From Tenuifilum sp040752515 (GTDB taxonomy: Bacteria > Bacteroidota > Bacteroidia > Bacteroidales > Tenuifilaceae), in NCBI GenBank assembly GCA_040752515.1, contig JBFMGQ010000011.1, positions 1 through 64,000 of the forward strand: DNA of 64,000 nt, in the 5' to 3' direction. Each line of letters begins with the position of its first letter. Within the stretch, counting starts at the first letter, position 1. Both the position numbers and the translations under genes were made by a program. Under the pieces are notes generated by a model. That model saw only the letters and a program-made list of their open reading frames with translations, was not told the DNA's origin and did no database searches. Shown piece after piece: positions 24,587 to 33,807 of the stretch.

Positions 24587-25228
24587 TTAGATTTTTTTTC
24601 TAACTATCATCATTCCATCACGAATTGGCAGCAATACGTTTTCAAGATTGCCATTATCCTGTACCATCTTGTTGAATAGTCGGATTGCATTTGTTTGCTC
24701 ATCGTTGCAAGCTGGGTCAATTACTTTGCCATTCCATAAAACGTTGTCGGCAATCAGAAATCCACCATTGTTTAGTTTTTCCAGGCATAGGTTTAAGTAT
24801 TGTGGATACTCCTTTTTCTCGCCATCAATGTATATCAAATCGTACTTATGGGGGAGGGTAGGGATAATCTCCAAGGCATTGCCAATTATGAGGTTTACTT
24901 TGCCTGAGACGCCTGCCTTTTCAATGTAGTACTCAATGGTTTCCTTTAGTTCATCGTTTACCTCAATGGTGTCGATATGCTTGCCCTCGGTCAGTGCCCG
25001 AGCTATACAAATGGTTGAGTACCCGGTAAATGTTCCAATTTCAAGCACCCGGTTTGGGGTTACCATGCGGCATATCATCTCTATAAACTTACCCTGAATT
25101 GGACCACTTAGCATGCGGGGATTATACGTGGTAAGATAGGTGTGGCGGGTTAACTCCTCAAGCACCTCATCTACCGGCGTTGTATGGTTTTTAAGATATT
25201 CGTCAAACTCGTGGCTTGGAGTGTTCAT
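24587..25228 (-). CDS. SAM-dependent O-methyltransferase (COMT-like)
   Basis: A 213-residue class I methyltransferase of the cation-dependent catechol/caffeoyl-CoA O-methyltransferase family. It has the SAM motif LEIGTFTGYSTICIA at about residues 68-82, the metal-binding strand IYIDGEKKEYP and DNVLWNG. The acceptor cannot be predicted. The start ATG lies 2 bases after the M16 peptidase stop, so both are cotranscribed, a pairing seen in other Bacteroidota as well. The regulator gene follows at 66 bases. Confidence 0.92.
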   Translation of the reverse strand: MNTPSHEFDEYLKNHTTPVDEVLEELTRHTYLTTYNPRMLSGPIQGKFIEMICRMVTPNRVLEIGTFTGYSTICIARALTEGKHIDTIEVNDELKETIEYYIEKAGVSGKVNLIIGNALEIIPTLPHKYDLIYIDGEKKEYPQYLNLCLEKLNNGGFLIADNVLWNGKVIDPACNDEQTNAIRLFNKMVQDNGNLENVLLPIRDGMMIVRKKI

Positions 25229-25230
25229 TC

Positions 25231-26451
25231 TTACTTGAATATTAGGGTCGATAACCTGTTCATGTTGAGTATCTCGTTGGCAACCTCCATGATTTCCATT
25301 GAGGTTATTTGCTCAATCCGTTTGAAAATATTCTGCAGGTTATCGGGTTGTTCGTAAACCAATACGCTTTTGGCGGTTGAGATCATAAGGTTTTCGCTGC
25401 TCTCGGCGCTTATGGCTAGCTGGCCTATGAGTTGTTTTTTGGCTTTTGAGAGTTGAAGAATGCCCATTCGTTTATTCCTAAGCATATCGAGCTCCTGCAG
25501 GATTATCTCGACAGCCTTATCGGTATCGGTCTTATCGGTGCCAAAGTAAATGGTAAAAATGCCAGTATCGCTGTAAGGGGTGTACGACGATTCCACGTTG
25601 TAGGCAAGTCCATGTCGTTCGCGTAATGCCAGGTTAAGCCTTGAGTTCATTCCCGGACCACCCAAAACATTGTTGGTTAAGTGCATGGCAATGCGTTTGG
25701 GGCTATGTAGGTCGTATGCAGTAGTGCCAACAATGCAGTGCGATTGGTAGGTCGATTTCTTTACCGTTTTACTTTGTGGGATATACTCAGTAATGGGAAG
25801 CCTTTGGTAATTACGGGGATTGGATTGCACACCGCCGAAATACTTCTCGGACAGCTTAACAATCCGACTAAACGGAATATCGCCAATTGAGCAAAATACC
25901 ATTTGGTCGGTGTTGTAGGTGCGTCCTATGAAATCGATAATATGCTTACGGTTGAACTTTTTTAGCTGTTTTTTTGTGCCCAAAATATTTCGCCCAAAGG
26001 GGTGATCTGGAAAAATTAGCTCCTCAAAATCATCGAATATAAGTTCTGCGGGGGAATCGTGATACGAGTTAATCTCATCAACAATAACCTCTTTCTCGCG
26101 TCTAAGCTCTTTTTCGGGGAAGGAGCTGTGGAACATAATATCTGCTAGGAGTTCGATGGCGCGGGCAAAATCCTGTTTAAGGAAGGTGGCATGAATAACG
26201 GTTTCCTCCTTGGCTGTGTATGCATTCAATTCGCCTCCAACATCCTCCATACGGCTCATGATATGAAAAGCCTTACGTTTTTTGGTGCCCTTAAAAATCA
26301 CATGTTCAATAAAATGGGCTAAACCGTGCTCATGGTCAAGTTCGTCGCGTGAGCCAGTGTTTACCATTAAACAGCAATAGGCCACAGGCGAATCGGTTCG
26401 TTTGTGAGCAATACGTATCCCGTTTTGAAGTGTATAAAGTTCAAATTCCAT
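25231..26451 (-). CDS. M16-family zinc metallopeptidase
   Basis: A 406-residue pitrilysin-type peptidase with the inverted zinc motif HFIEH at His46-His50 and the downstream glutamate in VIVDEINSYHD. The second, inactive half has the R/Y pair region (LAYNVESSYTPYSD). It lacks a signal peptide, so it is cytosolic and of the processing-peptidase (PqqL/YmxG) type. The natural substrate is unknown. It starts a probable operon with the O-methyltransferase. A MITE-like repeat lies upstream, between 26481 and 26651. Confidence 0.93.
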   Translation of the reverse strand: MEFELYTLQNGIRIAHKRTDSPVAYCCLMVNTGSRDELDHEHGLAHFIEHVIFKGTKKRKAFHIMSRMEDVGGELNAYTAKEETVIHATFLKQDFARAIELLADIMFHSSFPEKELRREKEVIVDEINSYHDSPAELIFDDFEELIFPDHPFGRNILGTKKQLKKFNRKHIIDFIGRTYNTDQMVFCSIGDIPFSRIVKLSEKYFGGVQSNPRNYQRLPITEYIPQSKTVKKSTYQSHCIVGTTAYDLHSPKRIAMHLTNNVLGGPGMNSRLNLALRERHGLAYNVESSYTPYSDTGIFTIYFGTDKTDTDKAVEIILQELDMLRNKRMGILQLSKAKKQLIGQLAISAESSENLMISTAKSVLVYEQPDNLQNIFKRIEQITSMEIMEVANEILNMNRLSTLIFK

Positions 26452-26480
26452 TCCCTAAAAATAATCGCAAACCTATTACA

Positions 26481-26651
26481 TTAAACCGAGATTAGTCAAT
26501 AGAAACACAAAAATATATAAATACCTTGTTTCTGTTGACTTATCGGAGGCAACCCCGACTTATCAAAATCTTTCATTCCGAACTTTCGGAATGAATAGAT
26601 TTTGCTAGTCGATTCGTCAATTGGTTTTTTCAATTGACGGATTTGGGTTAA
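26481..26651 (+). repeat. Palindromic MITE-like repeat, copy 2
   Basis: Ends carry imperfect inverted repeats (TTAAACCGAGATTAGTCAAT at the left; the reverse complement of the right end reads TTAACCCAAATCCGTCAAT). Inside are three hairpins: 26494-26507 with 26528-26541; the core 26557-26610, whose ~26-base arms meet at CATTCCGAA/TTCGGAATG; and CGTCAATTG with CAATTGACG (26616-26639). It matches the copy at 17755-17908 in opposite orientation. It fills most of the 338-base gap between the M16 peptidase and AmrS genes, which otherwise holds nothing recognisable. Confidence 0.72.
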
Positions 26652-26789
26652 AATGGTTTTGCAAAGATAAACGCAAACACAAGTGAAAACTGGCTTTTTG
26701 CGTTAGGGTTTAGCTTAGTTGCAGAAATAGGTGATTAGTAACGTTTGAATGTTTGCTTAACCATATACAGGTGGATTGCGTTGAAACCG

Positions 26790-27932
26790 CTATGACCATA
26801 TTCCATTAATGTTTGTTCCGCACCATCCGCATTTGCCATTTTTCAGGTTTACGATCGATACGTTGAACCCCTTGCGTTCCACAACTACTTTGCCACACGA
26901 TGGACAAATGGTGTCACCTGAACCGGGCAGGGCAGAGTTGCCTAAGTAAACATACTTTAATCCACAATTCTGGGCTATTTCCTTTGCTTTAATTAGGGTT
27001 GAAGTGGGCGTTTGCGGTAGTTGAGTGAGTTTGTAAAGCGGGAAGAACCGGCTGAAATGCAGTGGAACTTCCGTAAATCCATTGTTTGTGAGCCATTGAC
27101 ACATTTTACGTATCATGGTGTAATCGTCGGTCCAGGTTGGGATAACCAGATTGGTAATTTCTACCCAAACATTCATCTCACGTAAAATGCGCAGTGTGTT
27201 AAGCACCGGCTCAAGGGTTCCAGCGTTAAGCTTTAGGTAGATATCGTTACTAAACGATTTCAGGTCGATATTGGCGGCATCAATCCTTGTAGCAAGGGTA
27301 CGTAAAGGCTCCTCGTTGATGTAACCATTGGATACAAGTACATTACCAACCCCTTTTTTTTTGGCAATGCCGGCGGTATCGTACATGTATTCATAAAAAG
27401 TGATTGGTTCAGAGTAGGTGTAGGCAATTGTTTTACAGCCATTTCGAATGGCTTGGTCAACCACCTGCTCAGGAAATAGTTCGGCATTGCTTGTTTCCTT
27501 AGGGCTCGACTGCGAAATTTCCCAGTTCTGGCAATTCAAACATCCAAAGTTACATCCTGCCGTTGCAATGGAAAACGACTTTGTTCCGGGAAGGTAGTGG
27601 TAAAGCGGTTTCTTTTCGATGGGATCGATATGCACCGCACAGGGATTGCCATAGGCAATGGTGTAAAGCTTTCCGGAGTAATTTACGCGGTTTCGGCACT
27701 GGCTGGTTTCTCCCGGTCTGATGTTACATTCGTTGGGACAAATTCTGCACCTCATTCCGCGTGGTGTTGGAGTGTAAAACATGGCCTCGCGGCTCCACTT
27801 CCAGGGCTTATCGTCCAGGGCTAATGCCGAAAGGCTCAGGTACCGCATGGCCATTAATCCGCCTGTAGCCATAAGGCTTTGCTTGAGGAATTCGCGTCGC
27901 GATATCTTTTTCATGGCATCAACATTAACCAT
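26790..27932 (-). CDS. amrS: AmmeMemoRadiSam system radical SAM enzyme AmrS
   Basis: A 380-residue radical SAM enzyme with the cluster motif CNFGCLNC (Cys127, Cys131, Cys134). A Cys-rich segment stands before it (CRICPNEC and a further Cys near 79) and a zinc-ribbon-like end after it (CPSCG and CGWCG). The amino terminus holds a twin-arginine-type segment (SRREFLKQSL, then a hydrophobic stretch), so the protein may be exported folded or membrane anchored. The reaction is unknown. The start overlaps the end of the upstream gene by 8 bases; a second ATG at 27914 is possible. Confidence 0.92.
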   Translation of the reverse strand: MVNVDAMKKISRREFLKQSLMATGGLMAMRYLSLSALALDDKPWKWSREAMFYTPTPRGMRCRICPNECNIRPGETSQCRNRVNYSGKLYTIAYGNPCAVHIDPIEKKPLYHYLPGTKSFSIATAGCNFGCLNCQNWEISQSSPKETSNAELFPEQVVDQAIRNGCKTIAYTYSEPITFYEYMYDTAGIAKKKGVGNVLVSNGYINEEPLRTLATRIDAANIDLKSFSNDIYLKLNAGTLEPVLNTLRILREMNVWVEITNLVIPTWTDDYTMIRKMCQWLTNNGFTEVPLHFSRFFPLYKLTQLPQTPTSTLIKAKEIAQNCGLKYVYLGNSALPGSGDTICPSCGKVVVERKGFNVSIVNLKNGKCGWCGTNINGIWS

Positions 27933-30336
27933 TTAAAAGTAAATAAACACCTATAGCCAATGCCAGAGCTATGGCAGTAGCAATAAAGCCTATTGACGGA
28001 ATGAGCAAAAGGGTAACAGCTACAATTCCAGTGGCCGACCCCAAAAGGTCGGCAGCGTATGTCCTAGCGGGCTGGTTGCTGCTTGAACCTGAACATCCGG
28101 TGATACTCACGTACAGGTATCCCACGGAAAATGAAGCCATGAGCGTTCCAATACTTAGAATGGCGACAAGCAGCCATATCCCCATATAATCCAAACTTAA
28201 CCAGAGGGCTATCAGAATAACGAACGACAGGGTTAGTAAAGTTTTAATTCGATTTGTATTCAAGTACTGAAACCTACCATGGCTAATGGAGCCAGCAGCT
28301 AAGCCGCCCATAAAAAGGGCAATCATGGCGCCAAGTGCACCGTAAAGTAAACCTGCACAAACCTGAAGCGTTAGCAAGTATAGGGTTTGAATGGCCGATC
28401 CAGCAAACCCAACAATGTACATTGGTTGCAGTTGCTTTTGTAAAAAGAATAGTGGGGTTAGTAGAAGCAAAAAGCCAATGACTAGTAAAACCCACGTTCT
28501 ATTCCCAAACATCAACAGGTAGCCTAATGTGTTTTGCAATACTGGCCACGGATGGTTGTCGGTATTAAGTCTTTGTGTAAAGGCAATTTGCTCATGAAAG
28601 AATTGGTTTCGCTGGGCGATATGTTCATCGTTAATGTAATCGGGTCGGACGTATAGGTTGGCTTCACCAACAGTTCGTTCGCTCAGTAGCCTTGCCATGT
28701 CGATGCGAATGGTGCTGTCGGAAGCAAGCAGGTAGTCGCGTTCACCGGTTATAACCTCTACGTTACTAAAAACGCTTTTTAGCGTAAAGGCTATCGAAGA
28801 GTAAGCTTTTTGCTTGGGCTCTGATGCATAGTTACCTATGCCTGCAAGATTGTAGCAAACAACCGCTGATTTTGTAAGACGTTTCTTTAGACGCCTCAGA
28901 AAGTCAAGCGTGAAGTATCGGTTTTGCTCAAGCGATGTAGGTTCAGGAGTGGCAATAATTGCAATATCGTACATTTCAGTCGATTTTCTTAAGAAATTTC
29001 GAATATCCCCTTTTACCACATTAATATATTTGGGTAAGGATTGCTTGCAAAAGCGCTTGCTCTCGTTTAGTAGTTGTGGGTTAGGCTCAAAATAATCAAC
29101 TTTTATCAGTTTGTATTTACTAAGTTCATCCGTTAGACCGGTATATCCACCCGATACCAGTAATACTTTTTGGGGAGTGTTGCGTTGAGCCATGACGTAA
29201 TGCACGGTCTCCTCGCGGTAAATTAGATTTTGTGTTCCAAAAAGCATTGCGCCATTCTGAAAAAAGTTGATTTGCTCATCGGAACCGGTTACGGTTATGC
29301 TTCCGTATGGTGAATCGCTTACCGATAGTACTTTTTGCCCGGGTAAAAGGATAGTTTCGGCATAAACATCGATATTAAAAACTTTTATGCCGATACCACT
29401 TATTAGAAGGGTTAAAGGAACCAGAACCTTTACAGGCTTTTTTTGCGTAAATACAAGAATTGAACTTGCAATAAAGCCAATTGCTATGGTTGCAAGGTAT
29501 ATGTTCAGGAACCAAATAATTACAAGTGAAACTAAAAGCCCTCCCGATAGACTACCAAGGGCTTCGTATGCGTAAACTGTTGGATACTCCGACTTAATTC
29601 GTTTGGTGAGCAAGGCATAGATCATGCCTGATGGCAATGCAACGCTAACCATCATCAGGGTAACCATAATTATTACGTAGTAAGGGGCTATGAGCACTCC
29701 TGATGGGAAAAAGGTTTGCCTGATTACGCCCGAAAGGAAAATGAAAAGTAATGCCGAACCAAACATGAACCAAAGGGCCTTTGTGATTACCTTTTTGGTG
29801 TTTATGCCGTTACTCGATTTGCTTCCAACAAGGGCTCCCGCTCCCGATATCAGCATCCAAATGCCAATTGCCCATGTTACCAAAAACTCGTTGCCCTGAA
29901 ACACCTTTGTAAACTGCTTTATCAGCAAAACCTGGAGGGAAACTGAGAGAAGCCCGAGCACAAATGCCAACAATAAAAGATGTGTGGGTTCGATGTTTTC
30001 GCTTTCAGTCTGCAAGGATTTAAACGATAAGTACTTACTAAAGTAACCTCGATGCCAAAGGGTATGTATGAAAGCCACAACGCTCATGGCAATTCCAAGC
30101 TGAACGTGCCACGACAGTATGACCTTAACAAAACTCCATCCCAATTTATAGTTAATGTTGATTGTAAGTAGGATCCCAAGCACGGCACAGCCAAGGAAAT
30201 TAAACAATAGAGTAAAATTCCAGAACCTACGGAGGGTTGAAACAGCTATAATGCCCGCTTGCGCCATTAGGCTGCCCAGGAGGTAGTAAAGGGTGATGGC
30301 TAACGAAATGGGAATTAAAAAGTAGGGTGAGTTCAT
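27925..30336 (-). CDS. Large membrane protein with spermidine-synthase-like domain
   Basis: An 803-residue protein with about seven hydrophobic segments before and after a soluble SAM-fold domain (about residues 330-560). The domain resembles spermidine synthase: VSGGYTG in place of GGGDG, the acidic ribose-binding strand VDYFEPN, and GDIRNFL. The catalytic aspartate segment of true synthases is replaced by IIATPEPT, so polyamine synthesis is doubtful. It lies between the AmrB-AmrA fusion (10-base gap) and AmrS (8-base overlap) and probably works with them. The function is not known. Confidence 0.8.
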   Translation of the reverse strand: MNSPYFLIPISLAITLYYLLGSLMAQAGIIAVSTLRRFWNFTLLFNFLGCAVLGILLTININYKLGWSFVKVILSWHVQLGIAMSVVAFIHTLWHRGYFSKYLSFKSLQTESENIEPTHLLLLAFVLGLLSVSLQVLLIKQFTKVFQGNEFLVTWAIGIWMLISGAGALVGSKSSNGINTKKVITKALWFMFGSALLFIFLSGVIRQTFFPSGVLIAPYYVIIMVTLMMVSVALPSGMIYALLTKRIKSEYPTVYAYEALGSLSGGLLVSLVIIWFLNIYLATIAIGFIASSILVFTQKKPVKVLVPLTLLISGIGIKVFNIDVYAETILLPGQKVLSVSDSPYGSITVTGSDEQINFFQNGAMLFGTQNLIYREETVHYVMAQRNTPQKVLLVSGGYTGLTDELSKYKLIKVDYFEPNPQLLNESKRFCKQSLPKYINVVKGDIRNFLRKSTEMYDIAIIATPEPTSLEQNRYFTLDFLRRLKKRLTKSAVVCYNLAGIGNYASEPKQKAYSSIAFTLKSVFSNVEVITGERDYLLASDSTIRIDMARLLSERTVGEANLYVRPDYINDEHIAQRNQFFHEQIAFTQRLNTDNHPWPVLQNTLGYLLMFGNRTWVLLVIGFLLLLTPLFFLQKQLQPMYIVGFAGSAIQTLYLLTLQVCAGLLYGALGAMIALFMGGLAAGSISHGRFQYLNTNRIKTLLTLSFVILIALWLSLDYMGIWLLVAILSIGTLMASFSVGYLYVSITGCSGSSSNQPARTYAADLLGSATGIVAVTLLLIPSIGFIATAIALALAIGVYLLLNG

Positions 30337-30346
30337 GAGCCTTAAT

Positions 30347-31873
30347 CTACCTTAAGCCCAGTTCCTTTTCATCGAAAACAATTGCCTCGTAAATGTATAT
30401 CTCGGCATCACGCCAGCCGTCCCAGCCAATACCCGCTTTGTCACGTGCGCAGTGCCCAAGAAACTCTTCAAGCGACCATCGGGTTTCCTTTGCCACTTGT
30501 GGTAAAAAGGTTCCCGATCGGTTTCCCTTTTTTATATATATCCCATGCTTACCTAACTCAATTTCCTTAATACTGCTAATCCGCTTCATGGGGGTAAGCA
30601 CTGAGATTTCAATATCGATATCCTTGAGTTCATCGTGGGTAACCGATTCAAAACGGTAGTCCTCAGTGGCTGCCGATATGGCCATTGCCATTACAACACG
30701 GTAAAGTGGCGTGGTGGTTGAAAAGTTGCCAATGCAACCACGTAGCTGCCCGTGATTATGAAGCGTTACAAATGCGCCGGCATTGGTTTTAAGCGTTCCT
30801 GATAATTTGGTTTCATCGGGTGGGGTAGGATTTTTCCCTGAAAGGTAATCGGTGATGGTTTCCCTTGCAAGTATTAGTAATTGGCGTTTATCGTCATCGG
30901 ACAGGCTAAAATCGGCTGTTTTGGCTTGCTGTATGGCAGCGATAGCCCAGTAGCCTACAACTCTATCCTTACCGCCATAAGGCGAATCGCCTGAGTTTTT
31001 GTACATTATGGTATTGTAGGTGATGCCCGGTTTATTTTCGGTTATTTTCAGTAGGGTAAGGCCCGATGTCCACCCACACATGGCTGTGGCCAGGTCGTCG
31101 ATGCCGGCATTCTCGTTTCGGATCTTAGCTTTCATGAACTCCACGGGCGAGTTTGTTGTAATGGCGCGAGCCATATCGTCGTCAGTTCGGCGAGCGTCAT
31201 CGTAAGTGGGGTAGTGCGAAAAATCGGAACTAATTATAAAGAGATTTTCGGGGGTAAAGTAGGGCTCAAGGGCTTCGGCCAAAAGGGTGACAGTGGCTTG
31301 CGATTCGCCCCCGATAATTATGGGTACAATAGTAAAATTGTTTTTAAGCCAGAACTGCAGGAATGGCAGTTGAACTTCAAGGCTATGCTCCCTGATATGG
31401 GGTTTGATATCATCGGTTAGCACGTTGTGCTTATGAACCAGTTCATTTGCCAAGGGGTCGATTGGAACTTTACCCAGCGGTGTAACGAATGCACCCTTGG
31501 TGTAAACGGCTGCGCCGGTAAAAAACATGGTATGGCTCGATCCTATCAAGAAGATATGCTTGAATTTCTTATTCCTATCAATTTGCCGGTATCCAGCTGC
31601 AGCAACCTGCCCTGAGAAAACGTATCCGGCATGCGGAACAATAAGGGCCAAAGGTTGTGCATCTATCACCTGTTGGGCGTTATCGAAGTAGGTTTTCAGT
31701 TCCTTTTCAAGCTGAGCCTTTGTGCCAGGGTAAAACTGCCCTGCCACGGCCGGCTGCCTATCGAACTCGTTAGGTTTATTCATATTTTGTCCGTTACACG
31801 ATGTTTCGGTTACCATCAAAACAGTTAGCGTAAAAGCACATAGCTTTTTACTACAATTAAGCAGATTACACAT
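30347..31873 (-). CDS. AmmeMemoRadiSam proteins B and A fused (Memo-AMMECR1), lipoprotein
   Basis: A 508-residue fusion. A lipoprotein signal ends at TETSC. The Memo domain (about residues 45-300) has AVAGQFYP, VPHAGYVFSGQVAAAGY, SDFSHY and the CGWTSG segment with the metal-type His/Cys residues. The AMMECR1 domain (about 315-505) has LHNHGQLRGCIGNF and the IEISVLTP segment. The ATG at 31873 is preferred because the in-frame TTG at 31900 is inside the promoter box. It is the first gene of the cluster with the membrane protein and AmrS. The biochemical role is unknown. Confidence 0.9.
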   Translation of the reverse strand: MCNLLNCSKKLCAFTLTVLMVTETSCNGQNMNKPNEFDRQPAVAGQFYPGTKAQLEKELKTYFDNAQQVIDAQPLALIVPHAGYVFSGQVAAAGYRQIDRNKKFKHIFLIGSSHTMFFTGAAVYTKGAFVTPLGKVPIDPLANELVHKHNVLTDDIKPHIREHSLEVQLPFLQFWLKNNFTIVPIIIGGESQATVTLLAEALEPYFTPENLFIISSDFSHYPTYDDARRTDDDMARAITTNSPVEFMKAKIRNENAGIDDLATAMCGWTSGLTLLKITENKPGITYNTIMYKNSGDSPYGGKDRVVGYWAIAAIQQAKTADFSLSDDDKRQLLILARETITDYLSGKNPTPPDETKLSGTLKTNAGAFVTLHNHGQLRGCIGNFSTTTPLYRVVMAMAISAATEDYRFESVTHDELKDIDIEISVLTPMKRISSIKEIELGKHGIYIKKGNRSGTFLPQVAKETRWSLEEFLGHCARDKAGIGWDGWRDAEIYIYEAIVFDEKELGLR

Positions 31874-31897
31874 TATGCTAACGGTTTGGTATTTTCC

Positions 31898-31905
31898 CAA
31901 ATATA
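31898..31905 (-). promoter_or_regulatory. -7 promoter box of the AmmeMemoRadiSam cluster
   Basis: On the minus strand this reads TATATTTG (TAnnTTTG), about 25 bases before the ATG at 31873. Confidence 0.55.
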
Positions 31906-32019
31906 CCTTTACGATATGGAAAAGTCAAGGGAAAAAGTCAGAAAAGTATGAGTGTGGTTAAGGTTAAACCGGTAGTAGCTGCAATTAATTACCTGCCTGA
32001 AGAATCAAACATCTAATAA

Positions 32020-32045
32020 AACAGCGACACTTAGTTGTCGCTGTT
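32020..32045 (-). terminator. Terminator of the GH30 gene
   Basis: AACAGCGACA pairs with TGTCGCTGTT; on the minus strand TTTTATTAG follows. It lies 21 bases after the GH30 stop codon. Confidence 0.8.
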
Positions 32046-32065
32046 GTTATGGGAGTAATATATTG

Positions 32066-33517
32066 CTATTGCCAAACCAAGGTTGCTACCGACTTGGCTG
32101 CCATAGTGTATTTTATTGCTTTACTGGATTGAACGATAGTAAAGGTTTTGGTAAAATCGTTGTAGTTGGCTATTACCATTACCTTGGTTCCGTCAGTATT
32201 GCGAAAGGTCACAAAATCTACATTGGTAATCGATGGGTCGGGTTGGGTATAAATGCGGTGGGCGCCGGGTCTGACGAATTTGGAAAAATGAGCCAGGGCG
32301 TAATACTCCTCGTTTCGGGTTATGGTTCCCCCACCGCCGGAAATGGTTATTACACCACGACAGTCCTGACATCCGTTATTACGTGGACCGTGATTCTGAT
32401 CGAGAGCCAAGTTCCAGAAAAGAGCATTGCTCGACCAGTTGCGGGCCGTTCCAATCAGGATATTCTTCATGTACCACATCAGGTTATCGCCAAAATTTAC
32501 AGCCCAGTCACCCCCTGAGATCTCCGTAAAATAAAGTTTTTTGTCAGGGTAGGCGTTGTGTACAACACTCATGGCCGAAACATCACCTGCGTAGGCATGG
32601 AACGCCGAACCGGCTATATACTTAGCTGCATTGGGGTCACTTAGGACAGTTGTGGCGTAATCCGACCGATCCCAGTTGTGGTCGTATATTATGATTTTGG
32701 CGTTGATGCCGGTAGCCTCAAACGCAGGTCCTAAATAATCGCGAATGAAAGCTTTTTGCTCAGCCGGTTGCATCAGCATGCAGGGATAGCCGGCTGTTGA
32801 ATGTAAAGGTTCGTTTTGGGGTGTTATGGCATCAATCCTAATCCCTTCCTTTTGCATTTCCTGGATGTATTTTACAAAATACTTGGCGTAAACCGGGAAA
32901 CATTCAGGTTTCAGCTGGCCACCCTTAAGGCTGCCATTTGTTTTCATCCATGCTGGTGGACTCCATGGTGAGCCCATCAGCTTTATTTCTGGATAAATGG
33001 CAACAATCTCTTTTAAAATGGGAACAACATCTTGGGTGTCGCGCGACAGAGAAAATTTTTCTAGGCCAAAGTCGGTTTCACCGGCAGGAATGTCGTCGTA
33101 TGTGTAATCGGATAAAGAAAAATCGGATGCCCCCATGGTGAGCCTGAGGTAGGTTAATCCAATGCCTTGCCTGGCATCAAAAAGCTCTTTCAGGATACGC
33201 TGTCGCTGAGTTGGGTCAAGCGAGTGGTGAAAAAGGTAAGCCGATGAGCCCGTAAGGGCAGCACCATAACCCTCCACTTCCTGATATTCATAAACAGTAT
33301 CCACTGTTACCAGTGGCCACCCTGCACCACTCAATGGGGTTATAGGTAGGCTATCCTGCCGGAAGAGCACCGATTTATCGCCTTTTGTAAGCCAAACCTT
33401 TGCCGATCCTATTTTTTGCGAGTTGAGATCTGTGCTGGCTGGTACATCACTCTTGGAACAGCTGCCTATGTTTAAAACCACAAGCGAAAGCCAAAGGATA
33501 GGGTAATTACTATTCAT
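32066..33517 (-). CDS. Glycoside hydrolase family 30 lipoprotein
   Basis: A 483-residue secreted glycosidase with a lipoprotein signal (NIGSC, Cys20). The catalytic acid/base is Glu236 (ITPQNEP) and the nucleophile is Glu332 (YFTEISGG), with the GH30 motifs GSPWSPPAWMKTNG and GASDFSLSDYTYDD. Family members cut beta-1,6-glucan (pustulan-type), glucosylceramide or related bonds. Subfamily 3 (endo-beta-1,6-glucanase) is my best guess. It stands alone, about 20 kb from the beta-glucan locus it might assist. A terminator follows. Confidence 0.9.
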   Translation of the reverse strand: MNSNYPILWLSLVVLNIGSCSKSDVPASTDLNSQKIGSAKVWLTKGDKSVLFRQDSLPITPLSGAGWPLVTVDTVYEYQEVEGYGAALTGSSAYLFHHSLDPTQRQRILKELFDARQGIGLTYLRLTMGASDFSLSDYTYDDIPAGETDFGLEKFSLSRDTQDVVPILKEIVAIYPEIKLMGSPWSPPAWMKTNGSLKGGQLKPECFPVYAKYFVKYIQEMQKEGIRIDAITPQNEPLHSTAGYPCMLMQPAEQKAFIRDYLGPAFEATGINAKIIIYDHNWDRSDYATTVLSDPNAAKYIAGSAFHAYAGDVSAMSVVHNAYPDKKLYFTEISGGDWAVNFGDNLMWYMKNILIGTARNWSSNALFWNLALDQNHGPRNNGCQDCRGVITISGGGGTITRNEEYYALAHFSKFVRPGAHRIYTQPDPSITNVDFVTFRNTDGTKVMVIANYNDFTKTFTIVQSSKAIKYTMAAKSVATLVWQ

Positions 33518-33702
33518 CTTTTTATGTCAAAAACTGAAACAGGTTATAGGATACAAATATAGGTAAATAGCCAGTTATTTAAACGGATTGGTAGATTTAT
33601 GCCGATAGTTTAGGCTATTATTTATGTTATAGGTTTTTCTTTACGAAAAAAGATAGTTTGGGTAGAAATGGGAATGTTTCTCCAGGACTGTTGTGCGCTA
33701 AA

Positions 33703-33730
33703 AATAAATAACCCGGCTTTGGGCCGGGTT
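33703..33730 (-). terminator. Terminator of tRNA-His
   Basis: AACCCGGC (33710-33717) pairs with GCCGGGTT (33723-33730); on the minus strand ATTTATTTTT follows. It directly follows the CCA end of the tRNA. Confidence 0.85.
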
Positions 33731-33732
33731 GG

Positions 33733-33807
33733 GGTGGAAGATGGGACTTGAACCCACGACCCCCAGATCCACAATCTGGTGCTCTAACCAGCTGAGCTAC
33801 ATCCACC
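33733..33807 (-). tRNA. tRNA-His (GTG)
   Basis: The minus strand gives a full cloverleaf: D arm GCTCAGCTGGTTAGAGC, anticodon arm CCAGA-TTGTGGA-TCTGG with anticodon GTG, and T arm with GGTTCAAGTCC. The 5' end has the extra G (-1) typical of tRNA-His. The acceptor stem has one T-T mismatch (positions 6 and 67). CCA is encoded at 33730-33732. Confidence 0.95.

Noticed and set aside
33733..33807. tRNA-His as a pseudogene because of the T-T mismatch in the acceptor stem
   Set aside because: All other stems, the G(-1), the anticodon and the encoded CCA are intact, and promoter-proximal mismatches occur in functional tRNAs.
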